DNA of 64,000 nucleotides from Devosia sp. (GCF_014860165.1 NZ_JACZKG010000008.1:1-64000); one strand, 5' to 3'; counted from the stretch's first letter, positions 42,990 to 52,537 are shown. Notes: generated from the sequence alone by a model not told the origin. Numbers and translations: made by a program.

Positions 42990-44600
42990 CTAGAGCGGTC
43001 TGCGGCGGCCACGGGCGGCGAACAGCGAAATGAGCAGGCCCGCGAGGAGCGCAACGAGCAGCGGCCAGTGACGGAGGCGGGAAAAGACCGTGCCGGATAG
43101 TCGCTCATGCGGACGAACGTCGAGGGCGGCCATCTGCCGGGGTGCAATCTCTGCCGTGATGCGGCCCAGCGGATCGGTGGCGAAGGTGAGGCCGGAATTG
43201 GCGGAACGCACCAGGCTCATGCCCTCCTCGACGGCGCGAATACGCGCGTGATGGGCATGCTGGGCCGGGCCGATGGAGCCATCGAACCAGGCATCGTTGG
43301 TGATGTTGAAGAGAAACTGCGCGCCTGCTGTATCGCCCAGGTCGCCCGAGAACAGGATTTCGTAGCAGATGAGGGCAAGGAAGGGCGGGGTTGCCGGCAG
43401 GCTCATCAGGCGCCGGCGCGCATCGCCATGGGCCCAGCCTTCGGCGCCAGGAACGAATTGCTTGATGCCCAGGCTGGCGAAGAACGGACCGTAGGGCAGG
43501 AATTCGCCGAACGGCACCAGATGGGACTTGTCATAGCTGGCGATGACCTCGCCGCTGGTGTCGATGGCCAGCACCGAGTTGAAGGGCGGGCCGGAAGCCT
43601 GGGTGGCACCGGGCTCGTATTGCTGGCGCGGCGCGCCGGTCAGCAAGGTGGTCGTATCGGGCAGCAGCCGGGCGATGCGGGCCAGGGCCTCGGGATAGGT
43701 GGCGAGGAAGAAGGGCAAGCTCGATTCGGGCCAGACCAGATGGGTGATATCGGCAAGGCCCTGATCGGTCGGGTCCATGCGCATGTCTGATAGCATCAGC
43801 AGGCGATCGATGAGGGCAACGGGGTCGACATTGCCGAAATCGCTGTGCTCGTAAACCAGCGGCTGCACCAGACGCAGGGCGATATCCGTGCGCTCGGTGG
43901 ACGTGGTGCCGGTCAGGCGATTATAGCCATAGGCCAGCTGCCCGGCGATGACGAGCAGCGCCAGGAACAAGGGCAGCAGCCGGCGGCTGAGGCTTCTGGT
44001 ATCGGCGGGCCAGATCAATGCCGGGGTCATGGCCAGCAGCGCCGCGACGAGCGTGAGGCCATAGATGCCGATCACGGAGGTGATCTGCATCATCTCGTCG
44101 GTGGGGGTCAGCGCATAGCCGAGCAGGTCGAAGGGGAAGCCGGTCAGCACATGGCCACGGGCCCATTCGGCCATGGTCAGGAAGGTGGCGAGCGTGATGA
44201 TGCGCCAGGCTCCGTTGCTCCAGAGCAGGTGGGCCAGGGCGCTGGCCACGCCCCAGAAGCAGGCAATCAGCGCCGCCAGCGCCAGGATGGCAAAGGGCAT
44301 GAGGACCAGCATGAGGCCGCCGTCGACGAAGAAGGCGGCGCCCAGCCAGTGGAAGGCGACGGTGAAATAGCCCCAGCCGAAGGCAAAGCCGATGGTGAAG
44401 GCGGGGCCGAGCAGGCGCCGCCAGCCGCGCGCCTGCTCGGCGCCATCCAGGCACCAGACCCAGACGGGAAAGGCGACGAACACAGCCGGGACGACAAAGA
44501 GCGGGGGGACGGAGAGGCCCGCTATGGCCCCTGCCAGCACCAGCAGCAGGAAGCGCCGCCAGCCATGGCTCAGCATGGCGGTCTCGGCCAGCCAGGTCAT
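42990..44600 (-). CDS. lnt: Apolipoprotein N-acyltransferase
   Basis: The 536-residue inner-membrane enzyme has about six N-terminal hydrophobic segments, then a nitrilase-like periplasmic domain. The catalytic triad shows in VWPESSLPFFL (Glu), YDKSHLVPFGEFLPYG (Lys) and FLALICYEILFSGD (Cys). A C-terminal anchor (HWPLLVALLAGLLISLF) follows. It completes lipoprotein maturation. It lies 63 bp upstream of the rnd-like gene and may share its transcript. Confidence 0.95.
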   Translation of the reverse strand: MTWLAETAMLSHGWRRFLLLVLAGAIAGLSVPPLFVVPAVFVAFPVWVWCLDGAEQARGWRRLLGPAFTIGFAFGWGYFTVAFHWLGAAFFVDGGLMLVLMPFAILALAALIACFWGVASALAHLLWSNGAWRIITLATFLTMAEWARGHVLTGFPFDLLGYALTPTDEMMQITSVIGIYGLTLVAALLAMTPALIWPADTRSLSRRLLPLFLALLVIAGQLAYGYNRLTGTTSTERTDIALRLVQPLVYEHSDFGNVDPVALIDRLLMLSDMRMDPTDQGLADITHLVWPESSLPFFLATYPEALARIARLLPDTTTLLTGAPRQQYEPGATQASGPPFNSVLAIDTSGEVIASYDKSHLVPFGEFLPYGPFFASLGIKQFVPGAEGWAHGDARRRLMSLPATPPFLALICYEILFSGDLGDTAGAQFLFNITNDAWFDGSIGPAQHAHHARIRAVEEGMSLVRSANSGLTFATDPLGRITAEIAPRQMAALDVRPHERLSGTVFSRLRHWPLLVALLAGLLISLFAARGRRRPL

Positions 44601-44760
44601 CGTGGGGCTTTGGGCGAATCAGGGCGCATGCCGCAAGGTCGCTGTCGGGGCTGGGGGCGTCAAGGCGCTGGACCGGTTGTGATCCCTCACACCCACCCGC
44701 GTGGTCTTGGATGCTTCCGGGCCACTCGACTTCCGCAGACCGCGGCGCTAGAGCCATGAC

Positions 44761-45363
44761 ATGACTATTACCCTTGCCATCGACACTGCCGCGCCGCGCC
44801 TGCAACTGGGGTTGTTGCTGGGCGACGGGCGGACCGATGTCTCGGTGGACGATATCGCTACCGGCCATGCCGAGCTGATCTTCGGGCGGATTGCCGAGCT
44901 GCTGGAGCGCAACGGGCTCGGTTATGCCGACCTACAGCGGGTGGTGACGACGACGGGGCCGGGCTCGTTTACCGGGTTGCGGATCGGGCTCAGCGCCGCG
45001 CGCGGCATCGGGCTGGCGCGCGGGATACCGGTTGTGGGGGTGTCGAGCCTGGTGGCCTTGTCGCTGAGCGCGACCGGGCCGGCGACGGTGCTGCTGGATG
45101 CGCGGCGGGGCGAGGCCTATTTCCAGACCTTTGTCGGGCCGGGGCAGCCGACAATGGACGGCGACCTGTTGCCGATGGCGATCGCGCAGGCGGCCATCGT
45201 GCCTGGGACGGCGCTGATATCCTCGCCCTTTGTCGACATCGCGGCCCTTGCCCGTCACGGCGCGACCCTCGATCCCACGGGCCATCCGCCGGAGCCGAAC
45301 TATATCCGCGATGCCGATGCCAAGCCGCAGACGGCGGCGCGGATCGAAAGGACTGGGGCATGA
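44761..45363 (+). CDS. tsaB: tRNA threonylcarbamoyladenosine biosynthesis protein TsaB
   Basis: The 200-residue protein starts MTITLAIDTAAPRLQLGLLLGDG and has GHAELIFGRIAELLERNGLGYADLQRVVTTTGPGSFTGLRIGLSAARGIGLA, the YeaZ/TsaB signature. It works with TsaD and TsaE in the t6A modification of ANN-decoding tRNAs. It overlaps rimI by 4 bp. The order tsaB-rimI-fur/mur-acyltransferase is typical of Rhizobiales. Confidence 0.95.
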   Translation: MTITLAIDTAAPRLQLGLLLGDGRTDVSVDDIATGHAELIFGRIAELLERNGLGYADLQRVVTTTGPGSFTGLRIGLSAARGIGLARGIPVVGVSSLVALSLSATGPATVLLDARRGEAYFQTFVGPGQPTMDGDLLPMAIAQAAIVPGTALISSPFVDIAALARHGATLDPTGHPPEPNYIRDADAKPQTAARIERTGA

Positions 45364-45839
45364 TCAAGCTGTGGATGGCCCCGGCGGGGCTCCATATCGA
45401 GCCGGGCAAGCTGGCGGACGCCAAGGAATTGGCGCGCATTCATGCCTTGGGCTTCTACCGTGGCTGGCCCTCGGGCGAGTTCGAGAGCTTTCTGAGCGAC
45501 CCCAATACGCCGGTCTATGTGGCCTGCGATGCGCGGCGCCGCATTGCCGGCTTCGCGCTGATCCGGGTGGTCGAGGACGAGGCGGAATTGCTGACCATTG
45601 CGGTGGACCCCAAATGGCGCGGCAAACGCATCGGGCAGGCGCTGCTCAAGGCAGTGTTCGACGATCTGCTGACCACCCCGGCGCGGCGCATGTTCCTTGA
45701 AGTGAGCGAAGAGAATGTGCCGGCCATCAAGCTCTATCAACGTGAGGGCTTTGCCACCATTTCCAGCCGCAAGGGCTATTACCCCAAAGCCGATGGGTCG
45801 CAGGCCACCGCGCTTGTCATGGCGCGCGATCTTGGGTAA
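45360..45839 (+). CDS. rimI: GNAT acetyltransferase, RimI-like
   Basis: The 159-residue GNAT protein has ELLTIAVDPKWRGKRIGQALLKAVFDDLLTTPARRMFLEVSEENVPAIKLYQREGFATISSRKGYY. This contains the acetyl-CoA binding loop (RGKRIG) and the RimI-type end. RimI acetylates the N-terminus of ribosomal protein S18 and perhaps others. It is coupled to tsaB by a 4-bp overlap. Confidence 0.9.
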   Translation: MIKLWMAPAGLHIEPGKLADAKELARIHALGFYRGWPSGEFESFLSDPNTPVYVACDARRRIAGFALIRVVEDEAELLTIAVDPKWRGKRIGQALLKAVFDDLLTTPARRMFLEVSEENVPAIKLYQREGFATISSRKGYYPKADGSQATALVMARDLG

Positions 45840-45873
45840 CCCGGTCGGGTATGGACCGGCTGGGAGCCCAAGC

Positions 45874-46317
45874 GTGAGCAGAAGCCAGACAGACCCGACG
45901 CTGGAGGAGGCGTGTGTCTCCAAGGGCATGCGCATGACCGACCAACGGCGCGTGATCGCGCGGGTGATCGAGGCTGCTTCTGACCATCCTGACGTGGAGG
46001 AGCTCTATCGCCGCGCCTCCACGATCGATGATCGCATCTCGCTGTCGACCGTCTATCGCACCGTCAACCTCTTCGAGGAGGCGGGCCTGGTGACCAAGCA
46101 CGATTTCAAGGATGGCCGCGCCCGGTTCGAGCTGATCCCGGACGAGCATCACGACCACCTGATCGACATCCGCAGCGGTGACGTCATCGAGTTCCGCAAC
46201 GAGGAAATCGAGGCGATCCAGGACGTCATTGCCAAGCGACTGGGTTATCGGCTGGTCGATCACCGGCTCGAACTCTATGCCGTTCCCATCGAAGGCGCCG
46301 ACCGCCAAAAGAAATGA
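45874..46317 (+). CDS. mur: Fur family metalloregulator, Mur (manganese) type
   Basis: The 147-residue protein starts at GTG 45874 behind GGGAGCCCAAGC. The winged helix (MRMTDQRRVIARVIEAASDHPDVEELYRRASTIDDRISLSTVYRTVNLFEEAGLV) is followed by the metal site DEHHDHLIDIRSGDVIEF. No CxxC pairs of a structural zinc site are present. In Rhizobiales this locus encodes Mur, which represses mntH/sit genes with manganese while Irr handles iron. The Mur-type box before sitA and Irr boxes before mbfA fit this. Fur versus Mur cannot be proven from sequence. Confidence 0.88.
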   Translation: MSRSQTDPTLEEACVSKGMRMTDQRRVIARVIEAASDHPDVEELYRRASTIDDRISLSTVYRTVNLFEEAGLVTKHDFKDGRARFELIPDEHHDHLIDIRSGDVIEFRNEEIEAIQDVIAKRLGYRLVDHRLELYAVPIEGADRQKK

Positions 46318-47117
46318 TCTTCCGCGTCCTGTTCTTCATCTTCGTGTTCATCCCGGTGATGATCCTGATCATTCCGGCGCAGGCGCTGATCAATGCGCTC
46401 AAGCTGCCGTTCTGGAACGTGCTGCCGCGCCTGTTCCACCGGGTCGGCTGCATCTTCCTGGGGCTCCGGGTCACCGTGATCGGTGAGCCGGCGACCGGGC
46501 GGCCGACACTGCTGGTGTCCAACCACATTTCCTGGACCGACATCATCGCGGTGGGCTCGGTCGCCGACGTGACCTTTGTCGCCAAGCGCGAAGTGGCAGA
46601 CTGGTTCTTCGTGGGCATGATGGCCCGGCTGCAGAAGACCATTTTCGTCGATCGCACGCGCCGCAGCGATGCGGGTCGCACCGCCTCGGAAATGGGTGCG
46701 CATATGGCTGGCGGCAATGCGGTGCTGCTGTTTGCCGAGGGGCAATCGGATATTGGCACCCATGTACTGCCGTTCCGCTCGGCGCTGGTGGGCGCGGCAC
46801 AGCACGCCATGATCGAGGCCGGGGCCAGCGAAGTCATGATCCAGCCGCTGACCATCGCCTATACGAGGCTGCAGGGACTGCCGGTCGGTCGCACGGAGCG
46901 GTCGCTGATCGCCTGGATCAAATCCAAATCGGTAGGCCAGAACATTCGCGAGATCCTTGGCGGGCCGACCAAGGAGGCCACGGTGGCGTTTGGCCGGCCG
47001 CGGCCGCTGCGCGAAACCGATAACCGCAAGCTGGTGACCAAGGCGGCCGAGGACGATGTCCGCGCCGCGCTGGTGGCGCTCAATCGTGGCCAGAAGCTGC
47101 CGGTTGCCGCGGCCTGA
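46314..47117 (+). CDS. plsC: 1-acyl-sn-glycerol-3-phosphate (lysophospholipid) acyltransferase
   Basis: The 267-residue protein opens with a membrane segment (VLFFIFVFIPVMILIIPAQALI). It carries the acyltransferase motifs SNHISWTDI (NHxxxxD), VDRTRRSDAGR and LLFAEGQSD (in place of FPEGTRS). It makes phosphatidic acid or an ornithine/other acyl lipid. It overlaps the fur/mur gene by 4 bp, a rhizobial arrangement. The altered EGQSD motif is typical of this branch (OlsA/PlsC-like); the exact acceptor is uncertain. Confidence 0.88.
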   Translation: MIFRVLFFIFVFIPVMILIIPAQALINALKLPFWNVLPRLFHRVGCIFLGLRVTVIGEPATGRPTLLVSNHISWTDIIAVGSVADVTFVAKREVADWFFVGMMARLQKTIFVDRTRRSDAGRTASEMGAHMAGGNAVLLFAEGQSDIGTHVLPFRSALVGAAQHAMIEAGASEVMIQPLTIAYTRLQGLPVGRTERSLIAWIKSKSVGQNIREILGGPTKEATVAFGRPRPLRETDNRKLVTKAAEDDVRAALVALNRGQKLPVAAA

Positions 47118-47141
47118 GCGGGAACGGGCTGCAGCGGACAA

Positions 47142-47402
47142 CTATGTCGATGCAGACGGGTCCAGGTTGGCCTTGAGCCGGGCGATGATGTCGGCAGCCT
47201 TGAGCATCAGGGCCATGTCGATATCGGCGTCGCTGGTGCCATCCGGGATGTCGGCCCAGACCGGGATGGCCAGTTCGTGCGTCTGTTCCTGTGTGCCGAT
47301 CGTCTCCTGGAGCACGGCCCGGACGTGCCCGGTCATGCGTCCGGCAAGGCGCGGATGCGCCTGCTTGTCGCGCACGGTGATATCAATAAGCTGCAATTCC
47401 AT
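47142..47402 (-). CDS. Conserved small protein of unknown function
   Basis: The 86-residue product (MELQLIDITVRDKQAHPRLAGRMTGHVRAVLQETIGTQEQTHELAIPVWADIPDGTSDADIDMALMLKAADIIARLKANL) has no signal or membrane segment. It has a mixed beta/alpha pattern. It faces the acyltransferase convergently. I do not recognise a named family, though the codon usage is normal for the genome. Confidence 0.65.
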   Translation of the reverse strand: MELQLIDITVRDKQAHPRLAGRMTGHVRAVLQETIGTQEQTHELAIPVWADIPDGTSDADIDMALMLKAADIIARLKANLDPSAST

Positions 47403-47523
47403 ATGGCCCCTGATGGAGCCCCCGCCGAAAAGCTAGTGCGGCATGGTTCCCAAGGCGTTAACGACGGCGCGGTGTGCGAGGTTCTCCACAAATGCTAATG
47501 CGGAGAACAAATGATGGGTTCCG

Positions 47524-48831
47524 TCAGACCTTGACCGGATGGGTCACGCGGCCGGCATCGCCAAAAATACTGACATAGCGCGCGATTTCCTCCGGCGTAC
47601 CGGTAGCCTTGGCTGGATTGTCTGACAGTTTGACCGCCGGGCGGCCATTGGCTTCGCTGACCTTGGCGACGATGGAAATGGGCGAAAGGCCCGGATTGGG
47701 CTCGGGCGCGCAGCCCTCGAAATCATTGGTGAGGTTGGTGCCCCAGCCAAAGGCCATGCGCACCTTGCCGTCGAAATGGAGATACGCCTCCTCGATCATG
47801 TCGACGTCGAGACCGTCCGAGAAAATCAGCAGCTTTTCGCGCGGGTCACGGCCGCGCTCTTTCCACCAGGCGATGATGCGTTCGCCGCCTTCGATGGCCG
47901 GCGCGCTGTCGGGGCGGAAGCCGGTCCAGTCGGCCACCCAGTCGGGGGCATTGCGCAGGAAGCTGTCGGTGCCGAAGGCATCGGGGAGGACGATCTTGAG
48001 ATTGCCACCATAATAGCTCTCCCAATCGGTCAGCACCTGATAGGGCGCGGCCCTCAGAGCCTCGTCGGTCCGGGCCAGGGCCGCCAGTACCATGGGCAAT
48101 TCATGGGCATTGGTGCCCAGGGCCTCGAGGTCGTTGTCCATGGCCAGCTTGACATTGGAGGTGCCGGTAAAGGCCTCGCCAATGCCTTCCTTGAGCGCCT
48201 CGACGCACCAGCGCTGCCAGAGGAAAGAGTGGCGGCGGCGGGTACCAAAATCGGAAATCCTGAGGTCGGGGAGCTTCTGCAGGCGCTCGACCTTTTCCCA
48301 CATCTTGGCCTTGGCGCGGGCATAGAGCACGTCGAGGGTGAAAGGGCCGTAATGCTTCATCGCGGCGCGCGAGCGCAGCTCGTTGATGATGGCAAGGGCG
48401 GGAATTTCCCACATCGAGGTTTGCAGCCAGGGGCCGGGAAATTCCAGCTCGAACTGGCCATCGCGCCGCTCCAGCCGATATTCGGGCAGGCGGAAGTCTT
48501 CCAGCCATTTGAGGAACGCCGGCTCGAAAATCTGCTTGCTGCCATAGAAGCTGTTACCGGCCAGCCAGATCATCTCCTTCTTGGTGAAGCGCAGCGTGCG
48601 GACATGATCGAGCTGGGCCCGCAATTCCTCGATATCGATCTCGTCGGCGAGCCTGACCGACTTGGTCCGATTGATCAGCGAGAAGGTGGCCGTGACCTTG
48701 GGATAGAGCCCCCAGATCATCTGCAGCATCAGCAGCTTGTAGAAGTCCGTATCGAGCAGGCTCCGCACGATGGGATCGAGCTTCCAGGTGTGGTCATACA
48801 CCCGCCGGGCAATGTCGGTATAAGTCGCCAT
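47524..48831 (-). CDS. pncB: Nicotinate phosphoribosyltransferase
   Basis: The 435-residue enzyme makes nicotinate mononucleotide for NAD salvage. Motifs seen are [31 protein letters not shown] at the N-terminus, [33 protein letters not shown] with the active-site region, and [35 protein letters not shown] in the phosphoribosyl-binding C-terminal half. It is divergent from the SDR gene at 48988. Confidence 0.96.
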   Translation of the reverse strand: MATYTDIARRVYDHTWKLDPIVRSLLDTDFYKLLMLQMIWGLYPKVTATFSLINRTKSVRLADEIDIEELRAQLDHVRTLRFTKKEMIWLAGNSFYGSKQIFEPAFLKWLEDFRLPEYRLERRDGQFELEFPGPWLQTSMWEIPALAIINELRSRAAMKHYGPFTLDVLYARAKAKMWEKVERLQKLPDLRISDFGTRRRHSFLWQRWCVEALKEGIGEAFTGTSNVKLAMDNDLEALGTNAHELPMVLAALARTDEALRAAPYQVLTDWESYYGGNLKIVLPDAFGTDSFLRNAPDWVADWTGFRPDSAPAIEGGERIIAWWKERGRDPREKLLIFSDGLDVDMIEEAYLHFDGKVRMAFGWGTNLTNDFEGCAPEPNPGLSPISIVAKVSEANGRPAVKLSDNPAKATGTPEEIARYVSIFGDAGRVTHPVKV

Positions 48832-48987
48832 GGGTGTCTCCGCTTCGCGGCAAGGCTTTTAGCGCGGGGCCGGCGCGATGGAAAGGCGGCGATGGCCCAA
48901 GCCGTTCGGCGACCCTCGCGCATGGCCCTTTTGGGTCGAGCCGGTCCGCATTAGTCTGTGCGTACCAGAGCGAACTGCGAGGGCGCC

Positions 48988-49752
48988 ATGAGCCATCCCG
49001 ATTTCCGCCTTTCCGGCAAGGTTGCCGTGGTCACCGGCGCCAGCATGGGCATCGGTTATGGCCTGGCCAAGGCGGTGGCGGCCGCCGGTGCGCGGGTGGC
49101 GGTCGCCTCGCGCGACCAGGTGCGGCTCGGCCAGCTGGTCAGCGAAATCGAGGCCGAGGGCGGGCAGGCAGCGGCCTTTGCACTCGATGTGCGCGATGTG
49201 AACTCGATCGGCGAGACCTTTGCGGCGATAAGGACGCATTACGGCTCGGTCGATATCCTGGTCAACAATGCCGGGCTGGGCGACAATCATCCGGCCGAGG
49301 CGGTGACTGAGGCCGACTGGGACAGCATGATGGCCGTCAACCTCAAGGGCAGCTTCTTTGTGGCGCAGGCGGCCGGGCGGATCATGCTCGAACAGGGTGC
49401 GGGCCGCATCGTCAATATCAGCTCGCAGGCCGGCAGCGTTGGTATCCGCGACCATGCCGTCTATTGCGCCACCAAGGGCGGGGTCGACCAATACACCCGC
49501 GTGCTGGCGCTGGAATGGGGCCATCGCGGCGTCACCGCCAATGCCGTGGCGCCGACTTTCATATATACGCCGGGCACGGCCGAGCGGCTCGATCAGCCGG
49601 CCTATCTCAAAAGCGTGCTGGATCGCCTGCCGATCGGTCGCGTGGGCACGATTGCCGACGTAGCGGGGGCGGTGATCTATCTCGCCTCGCCGGCCGGCGG
49701 CATGGTCAATGGCGCGGTGCTGATGGTGGATGGCGGCTGGACGGCGCAATAG
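48988..49752 (+). CDS. Short-chain dehydrogenase/reductase (SDR)
   Basis: The start at 48988 (MSHPDFRLSGKVAVVTGASMGIGYGLA) follows CGAGGGCGCC and gives 254 residues. It has the cofactor motif TGASMGIG, NNAG in DILVNNAGLGDN, the catalytic Ser in VNISSQAGSVG and YCATKGG (YxxxK). Classical SDRs of this kind reduce or oxidise sugars, alcohols or keto-acyl compounds. Substrate unknown. It is convergent with the YcaQ-like gene, 6 bp apart. Confidence 0.93.
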   Translation: MSHPDFRLSGKVAVVTGASMGIGYGLAKAVAAAGARVAVASRDQVRLGQLVSEIEAEGGQAAAFALDVRDVNSIGETFAAIRTHYGSVDILVNNAGLGDNHPAEAVTEADWDSMMAVNLKGSFFVAQAAGRIMLEQGAGRIVNISSQAGSVGIRDHAVYCATKGGVDQYTRVLALEWGHRGVTANAVAPTFIYTPGTAERLDQPAYLKSVLDRLPIGRVGTIADVAGAVIYLASPAGGMVNGAVLMVDGGWTAQ

Positions 49753-49758
49753 CAGCCG

Positions 49759-50904
49759 TCAGTCGCCCAATTGGAAGGCCTCGAAGCGCCCCAGGGCTTG
49801 GTCTATGGCCGCCCTGCCCTCGGCGCCGACATCCTCGAGCCAGGTCTCCTGCTGGATCAGCAGCTTTTTCGCCGTTCGGTCGGTCTTGAGATCGAAGGCG
49901 GCGACAATGCGGTCGCCTATCAGGATCGGCAGAGCGAAATAGCCCAGCTGGCGTTTGGCTGCCGGCACATAGGCTTCGAAGATGTGGTCGTAGCCGAACA
50001 GGAGCTTGAGCCGCTTGCGCTGGATGATCAGTGGATCGAAGGGCGAGAGGATGTGAACCAGCGTCGGCGGCTCGCTCGCCGCGCTTTCGAGTGTCGCAGC
50101 TTCGGCCCAGTGCGCGACTTTTTCGGCGCCTTCGATGGTGACCGGCACCAGCAGCTTGCGGCGGACCCGGCTATCGATCAGTTCCTTGACCGCCTTCTTG
50201 CTCGGCGCATCGAGATGACAGATCGAATCAAGGCTCACCACGCCCTGGCTGCGCAGGGCGCGATCAAGCTTGTAGGCAGTGACCTGGCGCTCGGTGGCGG
50301 CTCTGGGCTGGCCGGTCCAGCCGAAATGGCGCGCCATCAGGTCGTAGGTCTTGAGCATGCCCTGGCGCGTGCCGACGGCCACCAGCCCCTGGTAGAACAT
50401 GATCTCGAGTACCCGCTTGCTCGGCTTGCGGCTGGCCCACAGATGGGTCTTGTCGACCAGGTCATCATCGTCGATGTCGCGGATGGAGAGCGGACCTTCC
50501 TTGCGCAGGCGCTGCAGCATCTTTTTGACTTCGTCCGGCGTCACCGAGCCGAACCAGCGATTGGGCTCTTCCCGATGGCGTTTCATCGTCGGCACGAAAT
50601 AGGGCAGGTCGGCGACCGGCACATAGCTCAGCGCGTGCGTCCAGTATTCGAAGATCGATTTGTCTGATGACTGGTTCTGCGCCAGGTCGCTGCGTCGATA
50701 GCCGGGAATGCGCGACCACAGGATGTGGTGGTGGCAGCGCTCGACGACGTTGATGGTGTCGATCTGCACATAGCCCAGGTGGCTGATGGCCGACAGCGTC
50801 GCGGCCGGGCCGGCGCCGAACGGCGCTGCCGTATCGAGGCGTTGCGCCGCTATCCACAGGTGGCGGGCGCGATTCTGACTGAGGGTGAGCGGGGCTTTGG
50901 GCAC
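49759..50904 (-). CDS. YcaQ/AlkZ-like DNA glycosylase (winged-helix family)
   Basis: The 381-residue protein belongs to the HTH_42 family of crosslink-repair glycosylases. SAISHLGYVQIDTINVVERCHHHILWSRIPGY contains the catalytic Q47-I-D49 motif; QxD is the YcaQ/AlkX form, which unhooks interstrand crosslinks, whereas AlkZ has QxQ. LVHILSPFDPLIIQRKRLKLLFGYDHIFEAYVPAAKRQLGYFALPILIGDRIVAAFDLK is the conserved C-terminal part. It probably protects against DNA alkylation. Confidence 0.88.
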   Translation of the reverse strand: MPKAPLTLSQNRARHLWIAAQRLDTAAPFGAGPAATLSAISHLGYVQIDTINVVERCHHHILWSRIPGYRRSDLAQNQSSDKSIFEYWTHALSYVPVADLPYFVPTMKRHREEPNRWFGSVTPDEVKKMLQRLRKEGPLSIRDIDDDDLVDKTHLWASRKPSKRVLEIMFYQGLVAVGTRQGMLKTYDLMARHFGWTGQPRAATERQVTAYKLDRALRSQGVVSLDSICHLDAPSKKAVKELIDSRVRRKLLVPVTIEGAEKVAHWAEAATLESAASEPPTLVHILSPFDPLIIQRKRLKLLFGYDHIFEAYVPAAKRQLGYFALPILIGDRIVAAFDLKTDRTAKKLLIQQETWLEDVGAEGRAAIDQALGRFEAFQLGD

Positions 50905-50982
50905 GGGACTTCCGAATCTCTGACAAGACCAGAAGACCTCTGCCCTATCGCAGCGTCAATTGATGGCAGCAGCCCGCGCGGT

Positions 50983-51543
50983 TCAGGCCGTGCCCTCGAT
51001 GCGGATGACAGGCGAGATGGAGACGATCCTCGCCTGTGCCTCGGTCATCCGGGCCAGTGCGGCCGGTTTCACCGCCGCTGCCGGGTCGGCGGCGGCTTCG
51101 GAGAACAGCCAATCGAAGTCGAACGCCACTGGCGGAACTGGCGCGGAACCATCAATCGGCGCCGGCTTGTCGGGGTTGTGGGATGAGCGGGAATGCAGCA
51201 TCGAGACGTCGCTCCAGAATTCCCCGGGACCGGTTGCCGAGCTGATGCGCAGCATGAAGCCGGGATCGTCCAGCGGCGTCAGGGCGCCGCCGGCCATCGG
51301 TCGGCGTGTGCCGTCGGCTCCCATCACCACGACGCTCGCCCTTTTGGCGCTGATCTCGATCTCGGCGCCGACGGCTTTGTCGAGCGGGGTAAGGCCGAGG
51401 TCGAGCTGGGCCTGCTGCCTGACGCCGTCGGCGTCGAGCTGCCAGTAGTCGAGCGCGAGACCAAGGCCGGTAAAGCGGGCGAGATAGTCCGTCGAGCCCA
51501 CGAAGCGCAGATGGAGCCGCACTGTGTTGCCCCATGCGGGCAT
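50983..51543 (-). CDS. Protein of unknown function, head-to-head with the next gene
   Basis: I place the start at 51543 (MPAWGNTVRLHLRFVGSTDYLARFTGLGLALDYWQLDADGVRQQAQ), giving 186 residues. The frame continues upstream to 51834, but that part is antisense to the plus-strand gene and rich in Ser/Thr/Pro/Arg, typical of a shadow. The product looks globular (beta-rich, with LDKAVGAEIEISAKRASVVVMGADGTRR), then a Pro/Ala-rich tail. No family or signal is recognised. Its first 20 bp overlap the start of the divergent gene. Confidence 0.6.
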   Translation of the reverse strand: MPAWGNTVRLHLRFVGSTDYLARFTGLGLALDYWQLDADGVRQQAQLDLGLTPLDKAVGAEIEISAKRASVVVMGADGTRRPMAGGALTPLDDPGFMLRISSATGPGEFWSDVSMLHSRSSHNPDKPAPIDGSAPVPPVAFDFDWLFSEAAADPAAAVKPAALARMTEAQARIVSISPVIRIEGTA

Positions 51544-52270
51544 GGCCGGTCTGGGTGACGTCTTCACGGCACAGCCGTCGGCGACGCAGACCGCAACCTT
51601 CGTGGCGCTCGTGGTCGGCATTCTCTCGGCGCTGCTCGGGGTCCGCGTGATGGATTCGTTCATTGCCTTTGCCAGCGACGGCTGGCTGGCGGCCACGCTG
51701 TGGAACGGCGTCGATGTCCTGATCTCGGGCGCCCTGCTGGCGGGCGGCGCCGTGTTCATGCACGAAATCGTCGAGACCCTGGTCGGTGGCGTCCGCTCGA
51801 TCAACAAGCGCGTGTCGCCCGCCGGCAAGGGCAATGCCGGCGGACCGGTGACGTCGGGCGCGTCGCTGGCATCGGTGACGACACCGCTGCCGGCCAGCAG
51901 CTACACGATCTCGGTAGACCGAAACGGCCCGGACAGTGGGCGGCTCAAATTCACCAGCGGCAGCGTATCGGTGGACACGACCTGCTGGTGGGACCCGGAG
52001 GTCAGGATTGGCGCCGCCAACTATGCCGGTTGCTCAAAGACCCGCATGGACAGCAAGACCGACACGGTGACCGGCGAAAAGCGCCCGGCCATCTACCTGC
52101 CGCAGGCCGTGGTGCCCGGCACCGGAAACCGGACAATCTTCATCCACGAGGGTCGCGATGCCACCTGGTCGGATGGCTGCATCGTCATCGACCGCGCCGA
52201 AATGCTCAAGCTCTGGACAGCCATTGCGCCGATGGACGGGCGGAACGTCACCGTCAATGTGACGGCGTAG
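51524..52270 (+). CDS. Membrane protein with YkuD/DUF5675-like C-terminal domain
   Basis: GTG at 51524 lies seven bases behind GGAG; ATG at 51542 is an alternative. The 248-residue product has two hydrophobic segments (ATFVALVVGILSALLGVRV; LISGALLAGGAVFMHEIVETLV). After a linker comes a beta-rich domain with TIFIHEGRDATWSDGCIVIDRAEMLKLW. The IHxG...SDGCIV pattern resembles the catalytic His/Cys of L,D-transpeptidase-like and DUF5675 domains, so a cell-wall role is possible. Its start overlaps the divergent gene by 20 bp. Confidence 0.65.
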   Translation: MLPHAGMAGLGDVFTAQPSATQTATFVALVVGILSALLGVRVMDSFIAFASDGWLAATLWNGVDVLISGALLAGGAVFMHEIVETLVGGVRSINKRVSPAGKGNAGGPVTSGASLASVTTPLPASSYTISVDRNGPDSGRLKFTSGSVSVDTTCWWDPEVRIGAANYAGCSKTRMDSKTDTVTGEKRPAIYLPQAVVPGTGNRTIFIHEGRDATWSDGCIVIDRAEMLKLWTAIAPMDGRNVTVNVTA

Positions 52271-52320
52271 CGGCGCGGCGATGGGCGCCTGCCACAAGAA
52301 AACCGATTTGGCCGGTGAAA

Positions 52321-52396
<76 letters not shown>

Positions 52397-52537
52397 ATTC
52401 CATTGGGTCTAGGGAAGGGCTAACCCGTCCGAAGCGAGGCGGAACCTATTGGATGATCCCTGCCCGCGCAAGTGCCTAAATGACACTTTTTTGTTCAACC
52501 GGCTGACAGGGTCAGCCGGCCAAAATCTTGTTTCAAA

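Noticed and set aside
43107..44759. Plus-strand frames of 227 and 304 codons opposite lnt
   Set aside because: Antisense shadows of the acyltransferase; Gln/Arg/Gly-rich with no domain.
50983..51834. Full 283-codon minus-strand frame as one gene
   Set aside because: Residues before MPAWG are antisense to the plus-strand membrane protein and have a Ser/Thr/Pro/Arg shadow composition; I use the start at 51543.
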